Source of the DNA: Mycolicibacterium sp. MU0053
GTDB taxonomy: Bacteria; Actinomycetota; Actinomycetes; Mycobacteriales; Mycobacteriaceae
Assembly: GCF_963378095.1 (NCBI RefSeq)
Contig: NZ_OY726397.1
Span: forward strand, 3,286,001 to 3,350,000
Reading direction: 5' to 3'
Length of the DNA stretch: 64,000 nucleotides
Part shown: piece by piece, positions 46,583 through 55,037 of the stretch
How the letters are laid out: each line of letters starts with the position of its first letter
How positions within the stretch are numbered: the first letter of the stretch is position 1
The notes under the pieces: generated by a model
Database searches by the model: none
Told to the model about the DNA's origin: nothing
What the model saw: only the letters and a program-made list of their open reading frames with translations
Program-made: the position numbers and the translations under genes

Positions 46583-46852
46583 TCAGCGCCGCAGACCCAG
46601 CCGCTCGATGAGCGAACGGTAGCGGGCCACGTCGACCTGGGCGATGTACTTGAGCAGGCGACGACGGCGACCGACCAGCAGCAGCAGTCCGCGCCGCGAG
46701 TGGTGGTCGTGCTTGTGCAGCTTCAGGTGCTCGGTGAGGTCGGTGATGCGCTTGGTCAGCAACGCGACCTGCGCCTCCGGCGATCCGGTGTCGGTCTCGT
46801 GCAGACCGTAGGTGCCCAGGATCTCTTTTTTCTGCTCGGCGGTAAGCGCCAC
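46583..46852 (-). CDS. rpsO: Ribosomal protein S15
   Basis: This 89-residue 30S subunit protein binds the central 16S rRNA domain. The signature [32 protein letters not shown] is complete and the end is [13 protein letters not shown]. The start is GTG ([30 protein letters not shown]), with GGAG eight bases upstream; an upstream extension of the frame is not conserved. A small hairpin (46890-46904) and a -10-like TAGACT (46951-46956) lie in the leader. Confidence 0.97.
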   Translation of the reverse strand: MALTAEQKKEILGTYGLHETDTGSPEAQVALLTKRITDLTEHLKLHKHDHHSRRGLLLLVGRRRRLLKYIAQVDVARYRSLIERLGLRR

Positions 46853-46889
46853 GAATTCACTCCATCTTTTCAGTCCGCGAACTTTGCAC

Positions 46890-46956
46890 ATCCCCGGCGG
46901 GGATCTGACGCGGCCACCGCGAACTGCAGCCCACGTCAACGTCGTCGCAGAGTCTA
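46890..46956 (-). promoter_or_regulatory. rpsO leader: -10-like element and small hairpin
   Basis: On the minus strand TAGACT (46951-46956) fits the TANNNT -10 consensus. ATCCCC-GGC-GGGGAT (46890-46904) forms a 6-bp hairpin about 40 bases before the rpsO GTG. S15 represses its own translation through leader structures in several bacteria; whether this small stem does so is not known. Confidence 0.4.
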
Positions 46957-47002
46957 ACAGCGCCACCCGCCCGGCCACGATTCGCCAGGCTGCGGCCCCG
47001 AA

Positions 47003-47980
47003 TCAGCCGGCGTCGCCCAGGATCGCGCGGGCCTTCTCGGTGTCGACGTGCATGGTCTTGACCAGTTCGTCCACCGAATCGAACTTCTCCTGGCCGCGGA
47101 TCCGCGCGACGAAGTCGACGGCCACATGCTGGCCGTACAGGTCGGCCGCGGTGTCCAGGACGAACGCCTCGACGGTGCGGGTGCGCCCGGAGAAAGTCGG
47201 GTTGGTGCCCACCGAGACCGCGGCCTGATACCGCTCACCCGGTATCACCGTGCCCATCACGGGGCCCTGGCCGAGCACCGTGAACCACGCGGCGTAGACG
47301 CCGTCGGCCGGGATCGCCGAGTGCATCGGCGGGGCCACGTTGGCGGTCGGGAAACCCAGCCCCTTGCCGCGACCGTCGCCGCGCACGACCACGCCCTCGA
47401 CGCGGTGCGGGCGGCCCAGTGCCTCGGTGGCCGCCGCCATGTCGCCGGCGTCGACGCACGATCGGATGTAGGTCGAGGAGAACGTCACGCCGTCGTTCTG
47501 ATCCTGCTCGGTGACCAGCGACATCGCCTGGACGGAGAACCCGAACCGCTCGCCGGCGGTGCGCAGCATCTCGACGTCGCCGGCGGCCTTGCGGCCGAAG
47601 GTGAAGTTCTCCCCCACCACGACTTCCACCACGTGCAGCCGTTCCACCAGCAATTCGTGCACGTAGCGGTCCGGGGTGAGCTTCATGAAGTCCGCGGTGA
47701 ACGGCATGACGAGAAAGACGTCGATGCCGAGTTCCTCGACCAGTTCGGCGCGCCGGGTCAAGGTGGTCAGCTGCGCGGGGTGATTACCGGGAAAGACCAC
47801 TTCCATGGGGTGCGGATCGAAGGTCATCAGCACCGCGGGCACCCCACGGGCACGGGCCGCCTTGACCGCGCGGGCGACCAACTCGGCGTGTCCGCGATGC
47901 ACCCCATCGAACACACCGATGGTCAGGACGCATCGGCCCCAGTCCGTGGGGATCTCGTCTTGTCCCCGCCACCGCTGCAC
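47003..47980 (-). CDS. ribF: Bifunctional riboflavin kinase/FAD synthetase
   Basis: This 325-residue enzyme makes FMN from riboflavin and then FAD. The N-terminal adenylyltransferase domain has LTIGVFDGVHRGHAELV (about 22-38) and FTFGRKAAGD. The C-terminal kinase domain has RPHRVEGVVVRGDGRGKGLGFPTANV (about 183-208), binding ATP and riboflavin, and the VGTNPTFSG loop. The start is GTG (VQRWRGQDEIPTDWGRC) by comparison with M. tuberculosis. The divergent sirR start is 124 bases away. Confidence 0.96.
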   Translation of the reverse strand: MQRWRGQDEIPTDWGRCVLTIGVFDGVHRGHAELVARAVKAARARGVPAVLMTFDPHPMEVVFPGNHPAQLTTLTRRAELVEELGIDVFLVMPFTADFMKLTPDRYVHELLVERLHVVEVVVGENFTFGRKAAGDVEMLRTAGERFGFSVQAMSLVTEQDQNDGVTFSSTYIRSCVDAGDMAAATEALGRPHRVEGVVVRGDGRGKGLGFPTANVAPPMHSAIPADGVYAAWFTVLGQGPVMGTVIPGERYQAAVSVGTNPTFSGRTRTVEAFVLDTAADLYGQHVAVDFVARIRGQEKFDSVDELVKTMHVDTEKARAILGDAG

Positions 47981-48104
47981 GTCGACAAGCCTACGACGCC
48001 AGGGTCCGCCGGTTCGCCCGGGTTGCCGAACCGGGCGCGCCGCGCCGACCACCGGCGGCACGCGGGACACCCGGACGCGGAGACCATTGCCTAAACTCGT
48101 CCTC

Positions 48105-48860
48105 GTGAGTCTTCCTGGTGGTCTCGACAGTGGTGCCGGCGACCTGACCACGGTCGCCCAGGACTACCTGAAGGTCATTTGGACCGCTCAGGAATGGTCG
48201 CAGGAGAAGATCAGCACCAAGTTGCTCGCCGATCGCATCGGCGTCTCGGCCAGCACGGCCTCGGAGTCCATCCGCAAGCTCGCCGGCCAGGGCCTGGTGC
48301 ACCACGAGAAGTACGGCGCGGTGACCCTGACCGAGCGGGGGCGCTCGGCCGCGTTGTCGATGGTCCGGCGGCACCGGCTGCTGGAGACCTTTCTGGTCAA
48401 CGAGCTGGGCTACAGCTGGGACGAGGTGCACGACGAGGCCGAGGTGCTCGAGCACGCGGTGTCGGACCGGATGCTCGACCGGATGGATGCCAAGCTGGGC
48501 TACCCGACCCGCGATCCGCACGGCGACCCGATCCCGGCCGCCGACGGCAAGGTTCCGACCCCGCCGGCCCGGCAGCTGTCCGATTGCGCCGACGGCGACG
48601 TCGGCACCGTGGCACGCATCTCCGATGCCGACTCGGACATGCTGCGGTACTTCGACACCGTGGGAATCAACCTCGATTCCCGGCTTCGGGTGGTGGCGCG
48701 GCGCGACTTCGCCGGGATGATCTCGGTGGCGGTCGAAAACACCGACGGCTCCACCGACCCCGACATCGCCATCGAGCTGGGAAGCCCTGCAGCCCAAGCT
48801 ATCTGGGTTGTTCCCAGCGGAACACGAGGGTCAGGCGAAGTCGGCGCGGACAGCCTCTGA
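48105..48860 (+). CDS. sirR: DtxR-family metal-dependent repressor SirR/MntR
   Basis: This 251-residue regulator corresponds to Rv2788, the manganese-responsive MntR of M. tuberculosis. The winged helix spans about 10-70 (LTTVAQDYLKVIWTAQEWSQEKISTKLLADRIGVSASTASESIRKL). The dimer/metal domain has HRLLETFLVNELGYSWDEVHDEAEVLEH, with Glu/His ligands, followed by an FeoA/SH3-like domain. The start is GTG. The C-terminus runs about 15 residues past IELGSPAAQAIWVV and overlaps the convergent CBS gene by 30 bases. TTGCCTAAA (48087-48095) just upstream resembles half of a DtxR-type operator. Confidence 0.92.
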   Translation: MSLPGGLDSGAGDLTTVAQDYLKVIWTAQEWSQEKISTKLLADRIGVSASTASESIRKLAGQGLVHHEKYGAVTLTERGRSAALSMVRRHRLLETFLVNELGYSWDEVHDEAEVLEHAVSDRMLDRMDAKLGYPTRDPHGDPIPAADGKVPTPPARQLSDCADGDVGTVARISDADSDMLRYFDTVGINLDSRLRVVARRDFAGMISVAVENTDGSTDPDIAIELGSPAAQAIWVVPSGTRGSGEVGADSL

Positions 48861-49250
48861 GGCATACACCCCGAGCAGGTCGCGGGCCGAAACGATGCTC
48901 ACCAGCTTCCCGGCGTCCTCGACCAGCAGGTGACGGATGTACTTATCGGTCATCCGCAGCGCCGCCTGTTCCACGGTGGTATCGGCCGCACACCACAACA
49001 AGGTCGTGCTGGCGATCTCGACGGCCGGGGTCGAGGCGAAATCCCGTCCGGCGGCCACGGCGCGGGCTACATCACGTTCGCTGATCAGCGCGGTCGGCCG
49101 CTGCTCGTCACCGATCACCACCACCCCGACGCCGTTGGCGACGAGCGCTTCGGCCGCCTCGAGAACACTGGCGTCGGCGGGGATGCGCACCACCGAGTCC
49201 CCGGTGATGTCTGCGATGAGGATCGATCCGGCCGCGGGAATGCTAGTCAT
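48831..49250 (-). CDS. CBS-domain protein
   Basis: This 139-residue protein is made of two CBS motifs: IADITGDSVVRIPADASVLEAAEALVANGVGVVVIGDE (first) and EIASTTLLWCAADTTVEQAALRMTDKYIRHLLVED (second). Paired CBS motifs bind adenosine nucleotides. A stand-alone protein of this kind resembles the mycobacterial Hrp1/stress-type CBS proteins. ATG 49250 (MTSIPAAG) is preferred to 49259. It overlaps sirR end-to-end by 30 bases and ends the truB-side strand switch. Confidence 0.85.
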   Translation of the reverse strand: MTSIPAAGSILIADITGDSVVRIPADASVLEAAEALVANGVGVVVIGDEQRPTALISERDVARAVAAGRDFASTPAVEIASTTLLWCAADTTVEQAALRMTDKYIRHLLVEDAGKLVSIVSARDLLGVYASEAVRADFA

Positions 49251-49312
49251 AGCCCTCATCCTGCCATTGGCGGCAGCCGCGCATCAGGGACCTACGTCGT
49301 CACCGACGGGAC

Positions 49313-50212
49313 TTACGGCAGTGTCGCGGGGCGCACCACGACCACCGATTTGGTACGGCCGCCCGAGCCGTCCTCCAGCAGCGCCATCACCCGGCCGTCC
49401 GGCGCCACGGCGGCATAGATGCCGGCGATACCGGCGGCGGGCAGCGGCCGGCCGTGGCCGGTGTCCTCGGCCTGACCCGCATCGAGTTCGCGGCGGGGAA
49501 ACGCCAGCAGGCACGCCTCGTCCAGCGAGTAGCTGAGCTCGGGCGCCTCGGCCAGCTGTTCCAAGGTGCGGGCGTGTTCCAGACCGAACCCGCCGACCCG
49601 GGTGCGCCGCAGCGCCGTCAGGTGTCCACCGACACCGAGCGCCACGCCGATATCGCGGGCCAGCGCACGGATGTAGGTGCCCGCCGAGCAATCGACGACG
49701 ACCTCGACGTCGATGCGGTCCGCGCCGCGGTGCACGGCCGTGATGTCGAAGGCGTCGATGCGCACCGCGCGGGCGGCCAGTTCGACGGTCTGCCCCTCGC
49801 GGGCGAGTTGGTAGGCGCGCTTGCCGCCGACCTTGATCGCGCTGACCGCCGACGGCACCTGTTCGATGTCGCCGCGCAGCGCGGCCACCGCCGCGCTGAT
49901 CGCCGCATCGGTGACCCCGGCCGTGGCGGCCTCGTGCAGCAGTTCGCCCTCGGCGTCGTCGGTCGAGGTGACCTGGCCCAGCCGGATGGTGGCGGTGTAG
50001 GTCTTGGACGACCCTGCCACCAGACCCAGGATCTTGGTGGCCCGTTCGATCCCGATCACCAGCACCCCGGTGGCCATCGGATCCAGGGTGCCGGCGTGGC
50101 CCACCTTGCGGGTGCCGAACAGCCGACGGCAGCGTCCGACGACATCGTGACTGGTCATCCCCCCGGGCTTGTCGACGACGACCAAACCGGGCGCGGGAAT
50201 CGGCTTGCTCAC
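49313..50212 (-). CDS. truB: tRNA pseudouridine-55 synthase
   Basis: This 299-residue enzyme makes pseudouridine 55 in the T-loop of tRNAs. The catalytic Asp44 lies in [17 protein letters not shown], followed by [35 protein letters not shown] and [17 protein letters not shown]-terminal PUA-like domain ends [14 protein letters not shown]. The start GTG overlaps the pptT stop by four bases. The gene order metallophosphoesterase-pptT-truB is conserved in mycobacteria. Confidence 0.96.
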   Translation of the reverse strand: MSKPIPAPGLVVVDKPGGMTSHDVVGRCRRLFGTRKVGHAGTLDPMATGVLVIGIERATKILGLVAGSSKTYTATIRLGQVTSTDDAEGELLHEAATAGVTDAAISAAVAALRGDIEQVPSAVSAIKVGGKRAYQLAREGQTVELAARAVRIDAFDITAVHRGADRIDVEVVVDCSAGTYIRALARDIGVALGVGGHLTALRRTRVGGFGLEHARTLEQLAEAPELSYSLDEACLLAFPRRELDAGQAEDTGHGRPLPAAGIAGIYAAVAPDGRVMALLEDGSGGRTKSVVVVRPATLP

Positions 50213-50871
50213 AACACGATCGCCGTCAGCGCCAGCCCATCGGTGACCGACCAGCGCCCCCGCAACCGGGTCAACGGCGGCCCGAACCGCGCGGCCGGAT
50301 CGATCAGGATCTCGGAGGTGAAGGTCCCGGCGTTGCCGGCCGCGTCCACCTCGAAGGTGATGTGGGCGTCCTCGAAACCCAACCAGCGCTGGGTCAGCGG
50401 AAACCAGGCCTTGTAGGTGGCCTCCTTGGCGCAGAACAGGATCCGATCCCAGTGCAGGCCGTCGGGCAGGGCCGCCAGTTGGGCACGCTCGATGTCGAGG
50501 CTGATCGCCGGGAGCACGCCCGCGGGCAGCACATCGTGGGGTTCGGCGTCGATGCCGACCGACCGCACCACCGCGGCCGATCCCACCACCGCGCCGCGGT
50601 ACCCCTCGCAGTGCGTGAGGCTGCCGACCACACCGTCGGGCCATTGCGGTTCGCCCTTGCTGCCCTTGAGGATCGGGGCGGGCCCCAACCCGAGATCGCT
50701 CAACGCCAGGCGCGCGCAGTGCCGCACGGTGATGAACTCGTTGCGTCGCTTGGCCACCGACGAGGCGATCAGCGCCTCCTCCTCCGGCAGCGGAACCAGC
50801 CCGGGCGGGTCGTGGAACACCTCGGCCGAGGCCACCGACTCCGGCACGATCGCCGCGATGCGCTTGGTCAT
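50209..50871 (-). CDS. pptT: 4'-phosphopantetheinyl transferase PptT
   Basis: This 220-residue Sfp-type enzyme loads phosphopantetheine onto the carrier domains of mycolic-acid, siderophore and polyketide synthases; it is essential in M. tuberculosis (Rv2794c). The Mg/CoA-binding Asp-x-Glu is in [10 protein letters not shown] (near residue 115), and the helix [20 protein letters not shown] carries the second signature. The ATG at 50871 overlaps the metallophosphoesterase stop (ATGA). An open frame continues upstream but is antisense-like and Arg-rich. Confidence 0.95.
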   Translation of the reverse strand: MTKRIAAIVPESVASAEVFHDPPGLVPLPEEEALIASSVAKRRNEFITVRHCARLALSDLGLGPAPILKGSKGEPQWPDGVVGSLTHCEGYRGAVVGSAAVVRSVGIDAEPHDVLPAGVLPAISLDIERAQLAALPDGLHWDRILFCAKEATYKAWFPLTQRWLGFEDAHITFEVDAAGNAGTFTSEILIDPAARFGPPLTRLRGRWSVTDGLALTAIVL

Positions 50872-51827
50872 GATCGCCTGCTGCGCAACCGATCTCGGAA
50901 CTTCTCCGAGGTCGCCCGCATCTCCGGGGTGATCATGAAATGCCCGCCGAACTCGTTGAGGTAACCGGGAGCGTACTGCGGGTCCGGCAGGACTTGCCGC
51001 AGCCAGCGATAGGGTTTGCGGCGCCGCCATTCGCGCGGATAACCCACCGACACCTCCTCGAAGCGCACACCGTCGTACCAGGTGGTGCGCGGAATGTGCA
51101 GGTGACCGTAAACCGAGCAGATCGCGTTGTACCGGGTGTGCCAGTCGGCGGTCTCGGTGGTCCCGCACCACAGCGAGAATTCGGGATAGAACAGCACATC
51201 GCAGGGTTCGCGGACCAACGGGAAATGGTTGACCAGCACCGTCGGCGTCATCCAGTCGAGGTCCTCGAGACGCTTGCGGGTCTGCGTGAGCCGGTCGCGG
51301 CACCAGGCGTCCTTGGTCGCGTAGGGCTCGCTGGAGAGCAGGAACTCGTCGGTGGCCACCACATTCTGTTCCCGCGCGATCGCGAGCCCCTCGGCCTTGG
51401 TGGTGGCTCCGGCCGGCAGGAACGAGTAGTCATAGAGCAGGAACATCGGCACGATGGTCGCCGGGCCGCCCTCCTCGGTCCACACCGGATACGGATGCTC
51501 GGGGGTCACGACGCCCATCTCGTCGCACATGTTGACCAGATAGTCGTAGCGGGCGCGGCCGAACACCTGCACCGGATCCTTGCCGGTGGTCCACAGTTCG
51601 TGGTTGCCCGGCACCCAGATCACCTTGGCGAAGCGTCTGCGCAGCAGATCCAGCGACCAGCGGATCTCATCGGTGCGTTCCGCGACGTCGCCGGCGACGA
51701 TCAGCCAGTCATCCGGCGAGGACGGGTACAGCGACTCGGTGACCGGCTTGTTGCCGGTGTGACCGGTGTGCAGATCGCTGACCGCCCACAGGGTCGGGCG
51801 CGATCTGCCCGCAGTCTCGTGTGTCAC
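50868..51827 (-). CDS. Metallophosphoesterase
   Basis: This 319-residue calcineurin-like phosphoesterase corresponds to Rv2795c. The metal ligands are seen in [12 protein letters not shown] (DxH), IVAGDVAER (GDx2), WVPGNHELW (GNHE), VNHFPLV and VYGHLHIPR (GHxH). It begins the truB-side operon. The intergenic gap upstream (51828-51953) carries a KstR-like palindrome about 55 bases from its ATG, which might affect it as well as the divergent gene. M. tuberculosis Rv2795c modulates PptT activity; the physiological substrate is not visible here. Confidence 0.93.
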   Translation of the reverse strand: MTHETAGRSRPTLWAVSDLHTGHTGNKPVTESLYPSSPDDWLIVAGDVAERTDEIRWSLDLLRRRFAKVIWVPGNHELWTTGKDPVQVFGRARYDYLVNMCDEMGVVTPEHPYPVWTEEGGPATIVPMFLLYDYSFLPAGATTKAEGLAIAREQNVVATDEFLLSSEPYATKDAWCRDRLTQTRKRLEDLDWMTPTVLVNHFPLVREPCDVLFYPEFSLWCGTTETADWHTRYNAICSVYGHLHIPRTTWYDGVRFEEVSVGYPREWRRRKPYRWLRQVLPDPQYAPGYLNEFGGHFMITPEMRATSEKFRDRLRSRRS

Positions 51828-51880
51828 GACAATCCACCCTAGTCATCTGTCTCGACCGCGGTGCGCGGCCCGTAGTGACG

Positions 51881-51900
51881 AACTAGAACAGGTTCTCGTT
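51881..51900. promoter_or_regulatory. KstR-like operator
   Basis: The 20-mer AACTAGAACAGGTTCTCGTT is palindromic except for its centre and one mismatch. It fits TnnAACnnGTTnnA, the operator of KstR (TetR repressor of the cholesterol catabolism regulon), at all positions but the last (C for A). It lies 54 bases before the ATG of the DUF3558 gene and 54 bases from the divergent metallophosphoesterase start. Confidence 0.7.
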
Positions 51901-51953
51901 TGTTCCTTGTACACTCCCCGCAAGGTCGGTTGCGCAACGAGAGTGGGGTGGTG

Positions 51954-52529
51954 ATGGTCGCCAGAATGCGGTTGTTCGCGGTATTGGGGGCGGTGCTCAC
52001 CGCGATCGTGGTCACGCTGCAGACCGCCGCGCCGCTGGTCCCGGGCCCCACCGACGTCGCGCTGCGATCCACCGACACGCCGATGACGTCGACGAGCGGC
52101 AGCAGCGTGATCAACTACACCGACCCCGAGCCGTTCAACCCGTGCACCGACATCCCGTTGGACGTCGTCAACGGGCTGGGGCTGGGATTCGGCCCGCCCG
52201 AGCAGGAGAACTCGCTGCGCTGCAAGTACGACGCGGGCCAGTATCAGATGGCGGTGGAGGCCATCGTCTGGCGGACCTACGAGAAGTCACTGCCCGCCGA
52301 TGCCGTCGAATTGGACGTCAACGGGCACCGCGCGGCCCAGTTCTGGGTGATGAAGCCCACCGACTGGAACGACCGCTGGTGGATCACCTGCATGATCACG
52401 TTCCGGACCAGCTACGGCGTCATCCAGCAGTCGCTGTTCTACTCGCCGATCTACTCACCCAGCCGCCCGGACTGCATGCAGGAGAACCTGATGCGGGCCC
52501 ACCAGCTGACCCCGCACTACAAGTTTTGA
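51954..52529 (+). CDS. Exported DUF3558-like protein (Rv2799-like)
   Basis: This 191-residue protein has an N-terminal signal or anchor (MVARMRLFAVLGAVLTAIVVTLQTAAPLV, no lipobox). The DUF3558-like domain follows, starting FNPCTDIPLDVVNGLGLGFGPPEQ and containing LRCKYD. Four Cys in the mature part (NPCTD, LRCKY, WITCMI, PDCMQ) could form two disulfides. GTG codons at 51948 and 51951 are alternative starts. The stop overlaps the TTG start of the hydrolase gene, so the pair is coupled, as in Rv2799-Rv2800. A KstR-like operator upstream suggests sterol-linked expression. Confidence 0.8.
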   Translation: MVARMRLFAVLGAVLTAIVVTLQTAAPLVPGPTDVALRSTDTPMTSTSGSSVINYTDPEPFNPCTDIPLDVVNGLGLGFGPPEQENSLRCKYDAGQYQMAVEAIVWRTYEKSLPADAVELDVNGHRAAQFWVMKPTDWNDRWWITCMITFRTSYGVIQQSLFYSPIYSPSRPDCMQENLMRAHQLTPHYKF

Positions 52530-54178
52530 GCAACCCGGTCGTCTCCCGCGGCGTGAAAAAGGCGCTCAGCAGGGCGCTGCGGGTCCCGCCGCCGCGTACC
52601 GACTTCCGCGTCGAGCGCCGGGTACCGGTCCCCATGCGCGACGGCGTGCAGTTGATCGCCGACCACTACATCCCCGAGACCGACCGGCCGGCGGGCACCC
52701 TGCTGGTGCGCGGACCCTACGGTCGGCGCTGGCCGTTCTCGGCGCTGTACGCCTCCGTCTACGCCACCCGCGGCTATCACGTGGTGCTGCAGAGCGTGCG
52801 TGGCACGTTCGGTTCCGGCGGGCACTTCGATCCGACCGTCAACGAGGTCGCCGACGGCGCCGACACCGCGGCCTGGCTGCGTTACCAACCCTGGTACACC
52901 GGATCGTTCGGCACGGTCGGGTTGTCGTATCTGGGAGCCACGCAGTGGGCGTTGCTGCAGGATCCGCCGCCGGACATGGCGGCGGCGGTCGTCGTGGTCG
53001 GCGTGCACGACTTCGCCGCCAGCAGCTGGGGCACCGGCTCGTTCTCGGGCAACGACTTCTTGGGCTGGAGCAACATGGTCAGCCACCAGGAGGATCCCGG
53101 CGTGCTGCGAACCGCGCTGCGACAGGCGCGGGCCGGCCGGGTGGTGGCGAAGGCGCTCGACCAGGTCCCGCTGGCCGAGACGGGGCGCCAACTGCTCGGC
53201 GCAGGCGCCCCGTGGTGGGAATCGTGGGTCGAGCACCCCGCCGTCGAGGATCCGTTCTGGGACCGGTACCGATTCCAGGACGCGCTGGATCGGACCCGGG
53301 TGCCGATCCTGTTGATCGGCGGCTGGCAGGACCTCTTCCTGGAGCAGACCCTCGAGCAGTACCGGCGGCTACGCGCCCGCGACGTCGACGTCGCCATGAC
53401 CATCGGGCCCTGGACGCATAGCCACATGACGGGCAAGGCCGCACCGGCGGTGCTGCGCGAGTCGCTGGGGTGGCTGGACCGGCACCTGGCCGGCCTGCCC
53501 ACGCCGCCCCGGAGCCGGGTCCGGGTCGCGGTCACCGGCGGGGGTCGATGGCACGAGCTGGCCGAATGGCCGCCGGTGACCACCGCACAGACGTGGTACC
53601 TGGAATCGGGGCGGCTGACGCGCACGCCCGCGCCCGAATCGGCGGTGGCGTCGTCGTCGTTCACCTTCGATCCGCGCCATCCCACCCCCACCGTCGGCGG
53701 CCGGTTGCTGTCGGCGGCCGGTGGGCGCCGCCGCGACGACTCGCTGGCCGCGCGCGCCGATGTGCTGGCCGTCGACAGCGACCCGCTGGCGACCGAGGTC
53801 CACGTGTACGGCGCGCCGGTGCTCGAACTCGACCACGCCTCCGACAATCCGTACGTCGACGTCTTCGTCCGGGTCAGCGAGGTCGACGCGAAGGGCCGCT
53901 CCCGCAACCTCAGCGACGGCTATCGGCGGCTGGTCTGCTGCCCGGGGGACGCTCCGGTGCGGCTGGAACTCGACGAGATCGCCCACCGCTTCGCGGCCGG
54001 TTCCCGGATCCGCGTGCTGGTGGCCGGCGGCTCGCACCCACGGTATGCGCGCAATCTGGGCACGGGTGAGCACCCCGCCCGGGGCACCGCGATGCGCCCG
54101 GCCACCCACACCATCGGGCACCGCGGTCGTTCGCGGCTGCTGCTGCCGGTCGGTGCCGCCCGACCGTCAACCGACTGA
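52526..54178 (+). CDS. CocE/NonD family hydrolase
   Basis: This 550-residue alpha/beta hydrolase of the X-Pro dipeptidyl-peptidase/cocaine-esterase type matches Rv2800. The substrate strand VPVPMRDGVQLIADHYIP begins the domain. The nucleophile is Ser134 in VGLSYLGATQW, the Asp is near GWQDLFLEQ and the His is in GPWTHSHMTG. A C-terminal jelly-roll domain (FDPRHPTPTVGG onward) follows. The start is taken as TTG 52526, overlapping the previous stop; GTG 52553 is the alternative. It acts on esters or amides; the substrate is unknown. Confidence 0.87.
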   Translation: MSNPVVSRGVKKALSRALRVPPPRTDFRVERRVPVPMRDGVQLIADHYIPETDRPAGTLLVRGPYGRRWPFSALYASVYATRGYHVVLQSVRGTFGSGGHFDPTVNEVADGADTAAWLRYQPWYTGSFGTVGLSYLGATQWALLQDPPPDMAAAVVVVGVHDFAASSWGTGSFSGNDFLGWSNMVSHQEDPGVLRTALRQARAGRVVAKALDQVPLAETGRQLLGAGAPWWESWVEHPAVEDPFWDRYRFQDALDRTRVPILLIGGWQDLFLEQTLEQYRRLRARDVDVAMTIGPWTHSHMTGKAAPAVLRESLGWLDRHLAGLPTPPRSRVRVAVTGGGRWHELAEWPPVTTAQTWYLESGRLTRTPAPESAVASSSFTFDPRHPTPTVGGRLLSAAGGRRRDDSLAARADVLAVDSDPLATEVHVYGAPVLELDHASDNPYVDVFVRVSEVDAKGRSRNLSDGYRRLVCCPGDAPVRLELDEIAHRFAAGSRIRVLVAGGSHPRYARNLGTGEHPARGTAMRPATHTIGHRGRSRLLLPVGAARPSTD

Positions 54179-54721
54179 GCTGCGCACCCGCTCGGCGATC
54201 TCGGCACCGGAGATCGAATCATGAACGGGCTCGGCCAGTTTCACGTCGTCCTCGGCCAGGGCGAGGTCCACCCAGCTCTTGCAACCCGCGTAGTCGGACA
54301 GCCGCGGCAGCCGCAGCGGTTCGATCAGGGCCCAGGTGGTGACCACCAGCACCGTCAGCCGATGCTTCGGACGGAAGTCCAGCCGGTCGGTGCGCACCGA
54401 CTCGGCGGTCCAGATGTGCAGATCCTCGATGTCGCCGAGTTGGTCGGGCCGCTGCACCTCGATCGCCGCGTCGACCTTGGCGGCGGCGCGCACCACGATC
54501 TCGGTTTCGGTGCTGTCGGCGGCCGACGGCGCCAACAGGTCGCGGTGTTCGGGGCGCATCCGCTCGGCATGACTGTGCGCGACGGTCGGAAACAACAGGA
54601 ACTCCTCGGCCGCCACGTCGAAGCGCTTCTCGTGAATGCCGCCCTTGCGCAGCAGGATCCGCTGGCGGCCGTCGAGCAGCGCGTGCACCGCCGCGCTCCA
54701 CTCCTTGAGTGCGGCGGTCAT
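54167..54721 (-). CDS. DUF1802 family protein
   Basis: This 184-residue protein starts MTAALKEWSAAVHALLDGRQRILLRKGGIHEKRFDV and has EEFLLFPTVAHSHAERMRPEHRDLL, the conserved DUF1802 pattern. It has no membrane span. The second half holds LTVLVVTTWALIEPLRLPRLSDYAGCKSWVDL. Its ATG overlaps the DUF2277 stop (ATGA), and its end overlaps the convergent hydrolase by 12 bases. The function is unknown; conserved His/Arg/Glu residues hint at a nuclease- or PUA-like site, without proof. Confidence 0.8.
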   Translation of the reverse strand: MTAALKEWSAAVHALLDGRQRILLRKGGIHEKRFDVAAEEFLLFPTVAHSHAERMRPEHRDLLAPSAADSTETEIVVRAAAKVDAAIEVQRPDQLGDIEDLHIWTAESVRTDRLDFRPKHRLTVLVVTTWALIEPLRLPRLSDYAGCKSWVDLALAEDDVKLAEPVHDSISGAEIAERVRSSVG

Positions 54722-54990
54722 GAGCCGCGGGCGGCGATGCGTGCCCGGACCTCGGGACGGCGCAGCGGCGGCTGCGTCTTGGGCGGCTGACGGCGCGGCG
54801 GCAGGTCTTCGAGCAGCCGGGCCGTGATCGCGGTGACCTCCGCGACGGCCACCTCGAACGCCTCGGCGTTGGCGTCGGAGGTGCGGGCGATCCCGCTGAC
54901 CTTGCGCACATACTGGCGGGCCGCCGCCTCGATCTCCACGGGGGTCGCCGGCGGCTGCAACCCGCGCAACTCGGTGATGTTCCGGCACAT
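54718..54990 (-). CDS. DUF2277 family protein
   Basis: This 90-residue protein begins MCRNITELRGLQPPATPVEIEAAARQYVRKVSG, the characteristic DUF2277 N-terminus with an invariant Cys2-Arg-Asn-Ile. It is helical and soluble, with an Arg/Pro-rich tail. It is coupled to the DUF1802 gene by overlap and diverges from the enoyl-CoA hydratase gene with a 47-base gap. The function is unknown. Confidence 0.85.
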   Translation of the reverse strand: MCRNITELRGLQPPATPVEIEAAARQYVRKVSGIARTSDANAEAFEVAVAEVTAITARLLEDLPPRRQPPKTQPPLRRPEVRARIAARGS

Positions 54991-55037
54991 GGACTCCAAC
55001 GTAGGCCCGTTGCGCGCCGGTGGCTACGGTGATGCTC

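Noticed and set aside
48179..49084. Plus-strand frame overlapping sirR in another phase
   Set aside because: It is Arg-rich and runs through the well-supported sirR and CBS genes; no start signal.
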